Source: Hyphomicrobiales bacterium
GTDB lineage: Bacteria; Pseudomonadota; Alphaproteobacteria; Rhizobiales; Aestuariivirgaceae
Length of the DNA stretch: 9,519 nucleotides
Assembly: GCA_020029455.1 (NCBI GenBank)
Contig: JAIBJH010000166.1
Location: 1-9,519, forward strand
Direction: 5' to 3'
A program made the translations under genes and the position numbers. This document shows positions 1 to 6,243 of this stretch, one piece after another. The notes under the pieces were generated by a model. That model did not search any database and was not told the DNA's origin. It saw only the letters and a list, made by a program, of their open reading frames with translations. The number at the start of each line of letters is the position of its first letter. The first letter of the stretch is position 1.

Positions 1-3
1 GAT

Positions 4-33
4 TTGAGAGTAGAAAGTTGCGCCAGGTATTTG
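4..33 (+). promoter_or_regulatory. Weak candidate promoter for htpG
   Basis: TTGAGA (4-9) and TATTTG (28-33) are separated by 18 nt and give a fair -35 but a poor -10 match to the housekeeping consensus. If used, transcription would begin around 39-41, at the foot of the 37-91 hairpin. I do not see a convincing RpoH-type -10 (CCATAT-like). Low confidence. Confidence 0.2.
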
Positions 34-36
34 ATT

Positions 37-91
37 CTACAGCAGCTTTCCGACGGCTATCTGATTCCAGACAACCGTCGGGCTGCTGTAG
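37..91 (+). other. Long nested hairpin upstream of htpG
   Basis: The arms CTACAGCAGC (37-46) and GCTGCTGTAG (82-91) are perfect reverse complements. Directly inside them, after a TTT bulge (47-49), CCGACGG (50-56) pairs with CCGTCGG (75-81). In the loop, TCTG (60-63) can pair with CAGA (68-71). The whole can fold into a stem of 17 pairs plus an inner 4-pair stem, ending 27 nt before the htpG ATG. It could be a 5'-leader structure of htpG, the terminator of a gene left of the window (a TTTT run follows at 99-102, a little far), or a protein-binding palindrome. The pairing is seen directly; the role is unknown. Confidence 0.75.
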
Positions 92-118
92 CGCAAGGTT
101 TTACGGGGCAATGTGACG

Positions 119-1987
119 ATGGCAGGGGCCAAGGCAAAGAACCAGGCGAAGATCGAGTTGGGCGCATCACAGCCCTTCCAGGCAGAGGTAGCAAAGCTCC
201 TCAGCCTCATGGTGCATTCGGTCTATTCGGACCGGGATGTGTTCTTGAGGGAACTCATCTCCAATGCTTCGGACGCACTGGACAAACTCCGTTACGAATC
301 AATCGCCAAGCCGGAGCTTCTGGAAAAGGAACCGGAACTTTCCATCACCATCGCCGCAGACAAGGCGGCCGGCACGCTGACGGTCACCGATACGGGAATC
401 GGCATGAGTGCTGAGGAATTGGCTTCCCATCTCGGCACCATTGCACGTTCGGGCACTGAGGCCTTCGTCGAAAAGGCCAAGGGCGATGTGAACCTCATTG
501 GGCGGTTCGGGGTCGGCTTCTATGCAGCTTTCATGGTGGCGGACAAGATGGAGGTGACATCGCGCAAGGCGGGCAGTGCGAAAGCCCATCTCTGGACCTC
601 CGATGGCCTCGGCAGCTTCACGGTGAGCGAAGCGGAGAGGGGCCCACGTGGCACCAGGATCGTGCTGCATCTCAAGAAGAATGCGCAGGACTATCTCGAG
701 TCGTGGAAGATCGAGAGCGTGGTCAAGGTCTATTCCGATCACATCGCCCATCCGATCAAGCTTGCGGAAGACAGGGACACGGCAAGGCAAATCAATTCCG
801 CCAGCGCCATCTGGGCACGGCCCAAGGCGGAAGTGACGGAAGAGCAGCACAAGGAATTCTACCAGGCGCTGGCCCATGTTTCGGGCGATCCGGCCCTCAC
901 GCTTCACTACAAGGCGGAAGGGCGCAATGAATATCAGGTGCTGCTCTATGTGCCGGGCGAGCGGCCCTTCGATCTTTATGATCCGCAGCGCAAGGGCAGG
1001 CAGAAGCTCTATGTGCGACGCGTCTTCATTGCCGATGATGCGGAACTCTTGCCTGCCTATTTGCGCTTCGTGCGCGGTGTGGTGGACTCGGCCGACATGC
1101 CACTCAACCTGTCGCGCGAGATGCTGCAGAACAACCCGGATGTGGCAGCAGTGCGGAAGGCACTCACAAACCGCGTGCTGTCCGAACTCAAGAAGCTTTC
1201 AGAGAAGGATAAAGATGCGTTCGGCAAGATCTGGGATCTCTATGCACCGGTGATCAAGGAAGGGCTCTATGAGGATTTCGAGCGGCGCGAGGAGATTTTC
1301 GAATTTGCCCGCTTCAAGTCCACCAAGGCCGAGGCCTTGACACTGCGCGATTATGTGAACGGCCTCAAGGAAAACCAGACGGCGATCTATTATATCACGG
1401 CGGAGGATGCGGCGAAGGCGGCGGCTTCCCCACAGCTTGAAGGCTATAGGGCGCGGGACATCGAAGTGCTGCTCTTGACCGATCCTGTCGATAGTTTCTG
1501 GGTGCGCACCGCCATGGGCTTTGACGGCAAGCCTTTTGTCTCGGTGAATCAGGGCGCCAGCGATCTCGACAAGATCAAGCCTGCCGCCGCGAAAGATGAG
1601 AAGAAACCTGATGATCTGTCGCTCGGCAAATTGATCGCATCACTCAAGGCAGCGTTGGGCGAGAGGGTGAAGGATGTGCGAATGTCAGACAGGCTCACGG
1701 ACAGCGCTGTCTGTATTGTCAATGACAGTCACTTGGACCGGGCACTGGAGCGCATGCTATCAAGGCAGAAGGATTCAGGCGTTTCGATCAGTGCGCCGGT
1801 TCTCGAGATCAACGGCGGTCATGCCATGATCAAGGCGCTGGCATTGAAGGCCGATGCGGGCGGTGATCTTGCGGATGCAGCGCATCTTCTGCTGGACCAG
1901 GCTTTCATCTTGGAAGGCGAAGTGGTGGCAGATCCGGCGGGATTTGCGCGGCGGCTCTCAGCGCTCATGGGCAAACTGTATAGTTGA
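119..1987 (+). CDS. htpG: Molecular chaperone HtpG (Hsp90 family)
   Basis: Cytosolic ATP-dependent Hsp90 chaperone, full length at 622 aa from ATG 119. Residue numbers here count from the upstream GTG at 113, two codons earlier. The N-terminal GHKL ATPase domain carries the Hsp90 signature at 38-61 with the catalytic Glu (E47) and Mg-binding Asn (N51), DTGIGM (93-98), GTIARSGT (108-115) and the glycine-rich lid IGRFGVGFYAAF (129-140). The middle domain contains DMPLNLSREMLQ (328-339) with the conserved Arg335 that senses ATP. The C-terminal dimerisation domain follows, and the protein ends without the eukaryotic MEEVD tail. ATG 119 is preferred because GGGG at 105-108 sits 10 nt upstream; it is only 4 nt from the GTG. 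There is no strong Shine-Dalgarno. The gene stands alone on its strand with a large hairpin upstream. Confidence 0.97.
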   Translation: MAGAKAKNQAKIELGASQPFQAEVAKLLSLMVHSVYSDRDVFLRELISNASDALDKLRYESIAKPELLEKEPELSITIAADKAAGTLTVTDTGIGMSAEELASHLGTIARSGTEAFVEKAKGDVNLIGRFGVGFYAAFMVADKMEVTSRKAGSAKAHLWTSDGLGSFTVSEAERGPRGTRIVLHLKKNAQDYLESWKIESVVKVYSDHIAHPIKLAEDRDTARQINSASAIWARPKAEVTEEQHKEFYQALAHVSGDPALTLHYKAEGRNEYQVLLYVPGERPFDLYDPQRKGRQKLYVRRVFIADDAELLPAYLRFVRGVVDSADMPLNLSREMLQNNPDVAAVRKALTNRVLSELKKLSEKDKDAFGKIWDLYAPVIKEGLYEDFERREEIFEFARFKSTKAEALTLRDYVNGLKENQTAIYYITAEDAAKAAASPQLEGYRARDIEVLLLTDPVDSFWVRTAMGFDGKPFVSVNQGASDLDKIKPAAAKDEKKPDDLSLGKLIASLKAALGERVKDVRMSDRLTDSAVCIVNDSHLDRALERMLSRQKDSGVSISAPVLEINGGHAMIKALALKADAGGDLADAAHLLLDQAFILEGEVVADPAGFARRLSALMGKLYS

Positions 1988-2080
1988 ACTGTTGCAGCGG
2001 CGGCACATGTGCGGATGATTTGCGTTTTGGCATTGCCTCGCGCGGGAATCGTGCTATGCCGCGCGCCCAACCAATTACGC

Positions 2081-2087
2081 AGGAGGA
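2081..2087 (+). promoter_or_regulatory. Strong Shine-Dalgarno of the 8-codon leader ORF
   Basis: AGGAGGA lies 5 nt before ATG 2093. It is a perfect ribosome binding site, better than that of any full-length gene in the window, which argues that the tiny ORF is really translated. Confidence 0.7.
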
Positions 2088-2092
2088 TCATC

Positions 2093-2119
2093 ATGGAGCC
2101 ATACAAAACGCGACGCTGA
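2093..2119 (+). CDS. Putative leader peptide MEPYKTRR
   Basis: An 8-codon ORF (ATG to TGA) encodes MEPYKTRR. Support comes from the AGGAGGA site at correct spacing and from a run of inverted repeats starting 11 nt after its stop, the layout of a translational attenuator or leader-peptide riboregulator. The peptide is basic at its end (KTRR) with a Pro at position 3. It is not repetitive for one amino acid, so a classical amino-acid attenuator is not evident. The next ORF downstream is the 53-codon gene at 2295, 175 nt away. I do not recognise the peptide and cannot say what signal it reads. It could also be a chance ORF beside a ribosome-binding-like sequence. Confidence 0.5.
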   Translation: MEPYKTRR

Positions 2120-2129
2120 TCCCCGGCCC

Positions 2130-2179
2130 CTCAGGGTCCGGTGCCCTGAGCGGTTAAGCGTAATTCGCGCCTGAGGCGC
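2130..2179 (+). promoter_or_regulatory. Two hairpins able to re-pair, downstream of the leader ORF
   Basis: CTCAGGG (2130-2136) pairs perfectly with CCCTGAG (2144-2150) around a 7-nt loop. A second palindrome, GCGCCTGAGGCGC (2167-2179), has six complementary bases either side of one central base. The second contains CCTGAG (2170-2175), which is also complementary to CTCAGG (2130-2135). The first arm can therefore pair with either partner and the two states exclude each other. No U-run follows either stem, so a simple intrinsic terminator is not supported. The fold is inferred by eye. Confidence 0.5.
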
Positions 2180-2294
2180 ACCTACAAAACATCATTCACT
2201 GTTGCTGCCATGGCCTTGTTGGTCCGTGGGGCATCATCATCAATCTTTTCAGTCATCGCGGCGGGCGAGAGCCTTGTTCGCAACGGGAACATCC

Positions 2295-2456
2295 ATGTCC
2301 ACTTTTCTGCAATGGCTTCAGCTTGTGCTGAAGCTACGCCAAAGTCAGTCCGAAAAAGATGATCCGCGCCAGATCTATGCGGCGCGGCGCGAGCGTCTGT
2401 CTCAACGCGACAAGAACAATCTCTTCATCACGGCGCACCGCCGCTTCATCCTGTGA
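2295..2456 (+). CDS. Small basic hypothetical protein, 53 aa
   Basis: ATG 2295 to TGA 2456 encodes a 53-residue protein. A short hydrophobic, possibly amphipathic N-terminus (MSTFLQWLQLVLKL) is followed by a charged helix-like body rich in Arg, Gln, Lys and Asp (YAARRERLSQRDKNN), ending HRRFIL. There is no signal peptide or complete membrane span. I do not recognise the family. Third codon positions are largely G or C, as expected for a real gene here. GGGA about 5 nt upstream is a weak ribosome site. The reading frame continues upstream to ATG 2202, but that extension is low-complexity and lacks a ribosome site. The 3' end overlaps the tail of convergent pdxY by 11 nt. It may be controlled by the leader at 2081-2179, or may not be translated. 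Confidence 0.45.
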   Translation: MSTFLQWLQLVLKLRQSQSEKDDPRQIYAARRERLSQRDKNNLFITAHRRFIL

Positions 2457-3213
2457 TGTGCAGGACAGAACTGCCGGAGCTTCGCGCGATGGCGGCTTCA
2501 AGCTGTGCCATGGCGCGATGGAAGGCTTCAGCGGGCAGATGTTTCAGGCGATGGGCGAGATAAAGACCGGAGAGAAAATCACCAGTGCCGTGGGGCACTT
2601 GGGCGAGGCGTTTTGCCTTGTACAATTGCTTGTGACCTTCGGCCACGAGCAGAGTTGCCAGCTCATCGCCAGAAAGCACCGAGGTGATGAGCGTTTCTGC
2701 GAGACCAAGATGTGATGCTGCTTCTGTCGCAGATTTCTCGTCGCTAACATCTTTGCCCGTGAGCCAGGAAAGTTCAAAGGCATTGGGTGTTGCGATAGTG
2801 GCCAGCGGAACGAGGTGATGGCGAATGGCTTCGGCGACGGTTTGCGACACATAGAGCGCGCCGTCATCACCGATCACTGGATCGACAAGGACAACGCAGT
2901 TGGAATTCTGTTTCTTGATGTGAGCGATGGCCTGCGCTACTACCTTCACCTGTCCGGCATCGGCGAAATAGCCGGTCATCACGGCGTTACAGTTCTTGAG
3001 TGCTCCGAGTTTCTCCAGTTTTTCAATCATCTCCTGCATGAGGGGCGCGGGCGTGCGCTGGCCCGATGGTGCACCGTGGCCGGGATGAAAGGAGAGAAGA
3101 ATGGTCGGGAGGGCCAGTACTTCATGGCCTTCCGCCTGCAATGCCGGAACCGCTGCGGAATTGCCGACAGGGCCGAAGACTGTTTGCGAAGATATGGCAA
3201 GAACCTTCGCCAT
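2446..3213 (-). CDS. pdxY: Pyridoxal kinase PdxY
   Basis: Phosphorylates pyridoxal to pyridoxal 5'-phosphate in the vitamin B6 salvage pathway, in the cytosol (ribokinase-like fold). The 255 residues show the family landmarks in order: SQTVFGPVGNSA (9-20) at the substrate pocket, the HPGHGAPSG lid region (43-51), VDPVIGDDG (110-118) for ATP/Mg, TPNAFELSWLTG (142-153), and HGTGDFLSGLYLAH (208-221) with the anion hole and catalytic Asp212. It is somewhat shorter than the roughly 280 aa of enterobacterial PdxY but has every motif. Its ATG (3213) shares one base with the stop of the upstream FAD gene (TGATG) and has only a poor ribosome site, so translational coupling is likely. That coupling may be weakened because the upstream gene is broken. 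The C-terminus overlaps the small convergent ORF by 11 nt. Confidence 0.93.
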   Translation of the reverse strand: MAKVLAISSQTVFGPVGNSAAVPALQAEGHEVLALPTILLSFHPGHGAPSGQRTPAPLMQEMIEKLEKLGALKNCNAVMTGYFADAGQVKVVAQAIAHIKKQNSNCVVLVDPVIGDDGALYVSQTVAEAIRHHLVPLATIATPNAFELSWLTGKDVSDEKSATEAASHLGLAETLITSVLSGDELATLLVAEGHKQLYKAKRLAQVPHGTGDFLSGLYLAHRLKHLPAEAFHRAMAQLEAAIARSSGSSVLHITG

Positions 3214-4231
3214 CAGAAAATGTTTTTTTCGAAGAGGGGTTTTCCCTCAGCAATCCTCTCAACGCCCAAGGCCTTCAGATCAATGGTGCGATACTCGCCA
3301 AAGCAGATCAATTCAGCGATGGCGTTTCCCGTGGCAGGGCCCTGCTGGATGCCGTGGCCGGAAAAGCCATTGCCCAGATAGAAATTGGCATGGGCAGGAT
3401 GCCTGCCGATGATGCCGTTGTGGTCGAACCAGTTGTAGTCATAGTGGCCGACCCAACTCCCTACGAGTTTCACGGCCTCGAAGGCGGGAACGCGAGCGGC
3501 GGCGAGCGGCCAGAGCTTTTCCTCAAACCAGGAGAAATCCATCTCCCAATCCTTGACCTGGGGTTCTTCCTCGTCGGTGGGCGTAAAGCCCCAGAGGAAG
3601 TTGCGGCCTTCGGGGCGGAAATAAACGCCGTTGATGTCGAAGGTGAGTGGGCCTTTGCGGAGCGCGTCAGTTGCCGCCGGGCAATCCACGACATAGACAC
3701 GGTCACTTCGGCGGTGATGAAGTCCACATCCTTGGCAATGGCCGCCTTGCGGATGAGATTCATGAATTGATAGGGATCAAACCAGCCCTCGCCGCTCTGA
3801 CCGAAGGAAGCCGCGGCGATGCCTTCAAAGGACATGTAGGGAAAGCGCTTTTCCAGATCGGTGGGGCCTAAGAGCACGGTGTCAGCGCCCATGGAAATTT
3901 GGAGCTTGGCATTCTCCTCCAGCACCGGCACGGAGGCTTCACTGGCGAGGACCAGATAGCCCTGCTCCTTGAAACCAACGTCCGCGTCGGGGCCAAATTC
4001 CTGTTTGAGGTTGCGGATGAGCTTCAGGCCGAATTCCGAGAGCCTGATATTCTCGGGTGTTGAAAACTGCCGCCTGATGCCACCCCAGGACAGCGCCGTG
4101 CAGGATTGCTTGTAGCTTGGGTCTTTCTCGATGAGGGCGATGGAGCCTTTGAAACCGTTTTTGCGGAGATAATAGGCGGTGGAGCTGCCGACGATGGCGG
4201 CACCGATAATCACAACATCATAGGAGCGCAT
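3213..4231 (-). pseudogene. FAD-dependent oxidoreductase (DAO/FOXRED1-like), internally deleted and frameshifted
   Basis: Belongs to the DAO superfamily (glycine oxidase, sarcosine dehydrogenase, FOXRED1 type), flavoproteins that oxidise C-N or C-H bonds; the substrate is unknown. The 5' part begins MRSYDVVIIGAAIVGSSTAYYL, the FAD-binding beta-alpha-beta fold (usual GxGxxG here GAAIVG), and continues through a SWGGIRRQFSTPEN segment to ITAEV near 3704. The 3' part, in another frame, resumes at VYVVDCPAATDAL (about 3698) and runs through NGVYFRPEGRNFLWGF, GHYDYNWFDHNGIIG and FYLGNGFSGHGIQQGPA to the stop at 3213. The stretch between, which in relatives holds the NAAGPW-type FAD motif, is absent in every frame. 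About 55-60 codons appear lost, with a net frame change. Untouched, the 5' frame would stop at 3470. ATG 4231 is preferred over ATG 4258 because the fold begins right after it. Sequencing error alone would not explain the missing block. Confidence 0.8.
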
Positions 4232-4287
4232 GGCCCCTATTGCCTGAGGGTCTGGCATTGCTCAAGCAGCCTTGTGGCATAGACCCC

Positions 4288-4322
4288 TGCAAAAGTCGGC
4301 TTTTCATGCTGCAGTGCAAAAG
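4288..4322. promoter_or_regulatory. TGCAAAAG direct repeat in the divergent promoter region
   Basis: TGCAAAAG occurs at 4288-4295 and again at 4315-4322, with start points 27 nt apart, in the short region between the oxidoreductase and the thioesterase/hydratase operon. CTTTT (4300-4304) lies between them and can pair with the AAAAG of the first copy. The second copy is 14 nt from the ATG at 4337, where an operator could block transcription or translation. From memory, RamB/ScfR-family regulators of short-chain acyl-CoA metabolism recognise TTTGCAAA-like sites, so a metabolic regulator is plausible. No clear -35/-10 pair is visible. Confidence 0.35.
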
Positions 4323-4336
4323 CTAGGCTGGCGGCC

Positions 4337-5203
4337 ATGACTGCGAAACCCCGCCGCTCCGTTCTCTACATGCCGGGCGACAAGCCCCGCGCCCTCGAAA
4401 AAGCAAGAACACTTGCCGCCGACGCCCTGATTCTCGATCTTGAGGATTCTGTCGCGCCCGAGCAGAAGGCAGAGGCGCGCAGGCTTATTTCCGAGACGGT
4501 GAGGGCAGGCGGCTTCGGGCGGCGGGAAGTGACGATCCGAGTCAATGGACTTGGCACGCCTTGGGCGGAGGAAGATTTCGCCATGGCGTTGGCGGCCAAA
4601 CCCGATGCCATTCTGGTGCCCAAGGTTGCGACTGCCGATGATTTGGCGAAGGCGGCGGCAATGGCGAACGGCCTCTCGCTCTGGGCCATGATAGAGACGC
4701 CGCTGGCCATCCTCAACTTGGCGGAAATCGGCAGAGCAGCAGCGCACAGGCTCACCTGCCTTGTGATCGGCACCAATGATCTGGTGAAGGAAAGCCGCAT
4801 GAGCGCGGCGGGTGGACGGTTCGCGCTGGTGCCAGCGCTTTCGCAATGTGTTCTCGCGGCGCGGGCCTTCGGGCTTTCCTGCGTCGACGGGGTTTTCAAT
4901 GACATCACGAATGAAGCGGGCTTTCTTGCCGAATGCGAACAGGGCAAGGCCCTCGGCATGGATGGCAAGACGCTGATCCATCCTTCACAGATAGCACCCT
5001 GCAACAGTGTGTTTTCGCCATCGGCGGACGATGTGGCATGGGCCAGGGGCGTGGTGGATGTTTTTGCCAAACCTGAAAACGCGGGTAAGGGCGTCGTTGC
5101 CCATGAGGGGCGCATGGTGGAACGGCTGCATCTCGATATGGCGAAGCATATTCTTTCCATCGCCGAGGCTGCCGCTGAAACCGTTGCGGAGACGGTGTTG
5201 TGA
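4337..5203 (+). CDS. HpcH/HpaI/CitE-family protein, probable (3S)-malyl-CoA thioesterase
   Basis: A CitE-like TIM-barrel protein of 288 aa. The motifs are RSVLYMPGDKPRALEKA (7-23), LDLEDSVAP (33-41), RVNG (68-71), VPKV (94-97), Mg ligands Glu120 (MIET) and Asp148 (GTNDL, 145-149), DGVFNDI (184-190) and GMDGKTLIHPSQ (207-218). By length and by the GTNDL-KE and GxDGKTLIHP patterns it is nearer, as I recall them, to Rhodobacter Mcl2, which hydrolyses (3S)-malyl-CoA to malate and CoA, than to the longer lyase Mcl1. A lyase role on malyl-CoA, beta-methylmalyl-CoA or citramalyl-CoA cannot be excluded. The neighbouring mesaconyl-CoA hydratase, overlapping by 4 nt, places it in the ethylmalonyl-CoA pathway. 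ATG 4337 has only a weak ribosome site and is the natural family start. Confidence 0.85.
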   Translation: MTAKPRRSVLYMPGDKPRALEKARTLAADALILDLEDSVAPEQKAEARRLISETVRAGGFGRREVTIRVNGLGTPWAEEDFAMALAAKPDAILVPKVATADDLAKAAAMANGLSLWAMIETPLAILNLAEIGRAAAHRLTCLVIGTNDLVKESRMSAAGGRFALVPALSQCVLAARAFGLSCVDGVFNDITNEAGFLAECEQGKALGMDGKTLIHPSQIAPCNSVFSPSADDVAWARGVVDVFAKPENAGKGVVAHEGRMVERLHLDMAKHILSIAEAAAETVAETVL

Positions 5204-6243
5204 GCAAGTCCAGCGCCGGAAATTTCCTGGAAGACTTCCATGTCGGCCAGCGCATCGTGCATGCAACGCCGCGCACCGTGACGGGCGGCGATGTGGCTCT
5301 CTACATGGCGCTCTATGGTTCGCGCTTTGCCGTGCAATCATCGGATGCCTTTGCCAAGGCTTGCGGCTATTGGTCGGCACCTGTCGATGATCTGCTTGTC
5401 TTTCACATCGTCTTCGGCAAGAGCGTTCCCGATATCTCGCTCAATGCCGTTGCCAATCTTGGCTATGCGGAGTGCCAATTCCTGAAGCCAGTCTATGCGG
5501 GTGATACACTTTCCGCCACGAGCGAGGTGATCGGCCTCAAGGAAAATTCAAACAAGCAGACGGGGGTAGTTTACGTTCACACCAGCGGCGCGAACCAGCG
5601 CAGCGAAGAGGTATTGCGCTTTACCCGTTGGGTGATGGTGAAGAAGCGCGAAGAAGCTTCAATCATAGATGGACAAGCGACTCCATCACTAGCGCCCTTT
5701 GTGGTAGCAGATGACCTTGGCCATGCCGTCCCGGAACTTCATAACTATGATCGCATTCTTGCTGGAAGCCGGCACTTGTTTGCTGACTATGCGGTTGGAG
5801 AGAGCATCGATCATAGGGATGGCATGACGGTTGAGGAGGCGGAGCATCAGCTCGCGACACGGCTTTACCAGAATACGGCGCGGGTGCATTTCAATGCCCA
5901 CGCGGAAGCGCAGGGACGCTTTGGTAGAAGGCTCGTCTATGGCGGGCATGTGATGTCGTTGGCGCGGGCGCTCTCTTTCAATGGCCTTGCCAATGCCTTT
6001 CACATCGCGGCGATCAATGGCGGACGGCATGTGGCGCCGCTCTTTGCGGGCGATACGGTTTATGCCTGGAGCGAGATCAGGGAGAAGGCGGAGATTCCGG
6101 GACGCAAGGACATCGGCGCGCTGCGCATCGTGACAAGGGCCACGAAGAACATCGCAAGTTCGTCATTCCAGATTGAGGATGGCGGGCCGGACAAGCCGGG
6201 CGTCATTCTGGAACTGGATTATTGGTCAGTTATGCCGCGCTAG
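5200..6243 (+). CDS. mch: Mesaconyl-CoA hydratase (double hotdog, MaoC-like)
   Basis: Reversibly hydrates mesaconyl-CoA to (2R,3S)-beta-methylmalyl-CoA, a late step of the ethylmalonyl-CoA pathway of acetyl-CoA assimilation. The 347 residues match the characterised length of about 343 and form two hotdog domains, roughly 1-150 and 190-347. Segments I recognise from the family are HATPRTVTGGD (21-31), ALYGSRFAVQSSDAFA (37-52), PVDDLLVFHIVFGKSVPD (61-78), SLNAVANLGYAE (80-91), IGLKENSN (111-118), RLYQNTARVHFN (221-232), LVYGGHVMSLARALSFNGLANA (245-266) and the C-terminal LDYWSVMPR (339-347). Translation starts at GTG 5200, which overlaps the previous stop as GTGA and implies coupling. The TAG stop is shared with the first bases of a palindromic element that fills the gap to the convergent transporter gene. 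Confidence 0.93.
   Translation: MSKSSAGNFLEDFHVGQRIVHATPRTVTGGDVALYMALYGSRFAVQSSDAFAKACGYWSAPVDDLLVFHIVFGKSVPDISLNAVANLGYAECQFLKPVYAGDTLSATSEVIGLKENSNKQTGVVYVHTSGANQRSEEVLRFTRWVMVKKREEASIIDGQATPSLAPFVVADDLGHAVPELHNYDRILAGSRHLFADYAVGESIDHRDGMTVEEAEHQLATRLYQNTARVHFNAHAEAQGRFGRRLVYGGHVMSLARALSFNGLANAFHIAAINGGRHVAPLFAGDTVYAWSEIREKAEIPGRKDIGALRIVTRATKNIASSSFQIEDGGPDKPGVILELDYWSVMPR

Noticed and set aside
111..116. ATG-TGA start-stop element just before htpG
   Set aside because: Six bases in a GC-rich context with no dedicated ribosome site; most likely chance.
2130..2150. Intrinsic terminator for htpG
   Set aside because: The stem is good, but no run of T follows, and it lies after an independent leader ORF 143 nt past the htpG stop.
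3066..3770. Plus-strand open frame of 234 codons opposite pdxY and the oxidoreductase
   Set aside because: Antisense to recognisable coding sequence and without motifs of its own; it is not a sign that the oxidoreductase is non-coding.
4300..4322. A CTTTT...AAAAG hairpin or palindromic operator next to the CitE-like start
   Set aside because: Only the outer five bases pair; the interior positions are mismatched, so the direct repeat is the better description.
4366..5337. Minus-strand open frame of 323 codons opposite the CitE-like gene
   Set aside because: Low-complexity Ala/Ser/Arg-rich antisense shadow; the plus strand carries a full set of CitE-family catalytic motifs.
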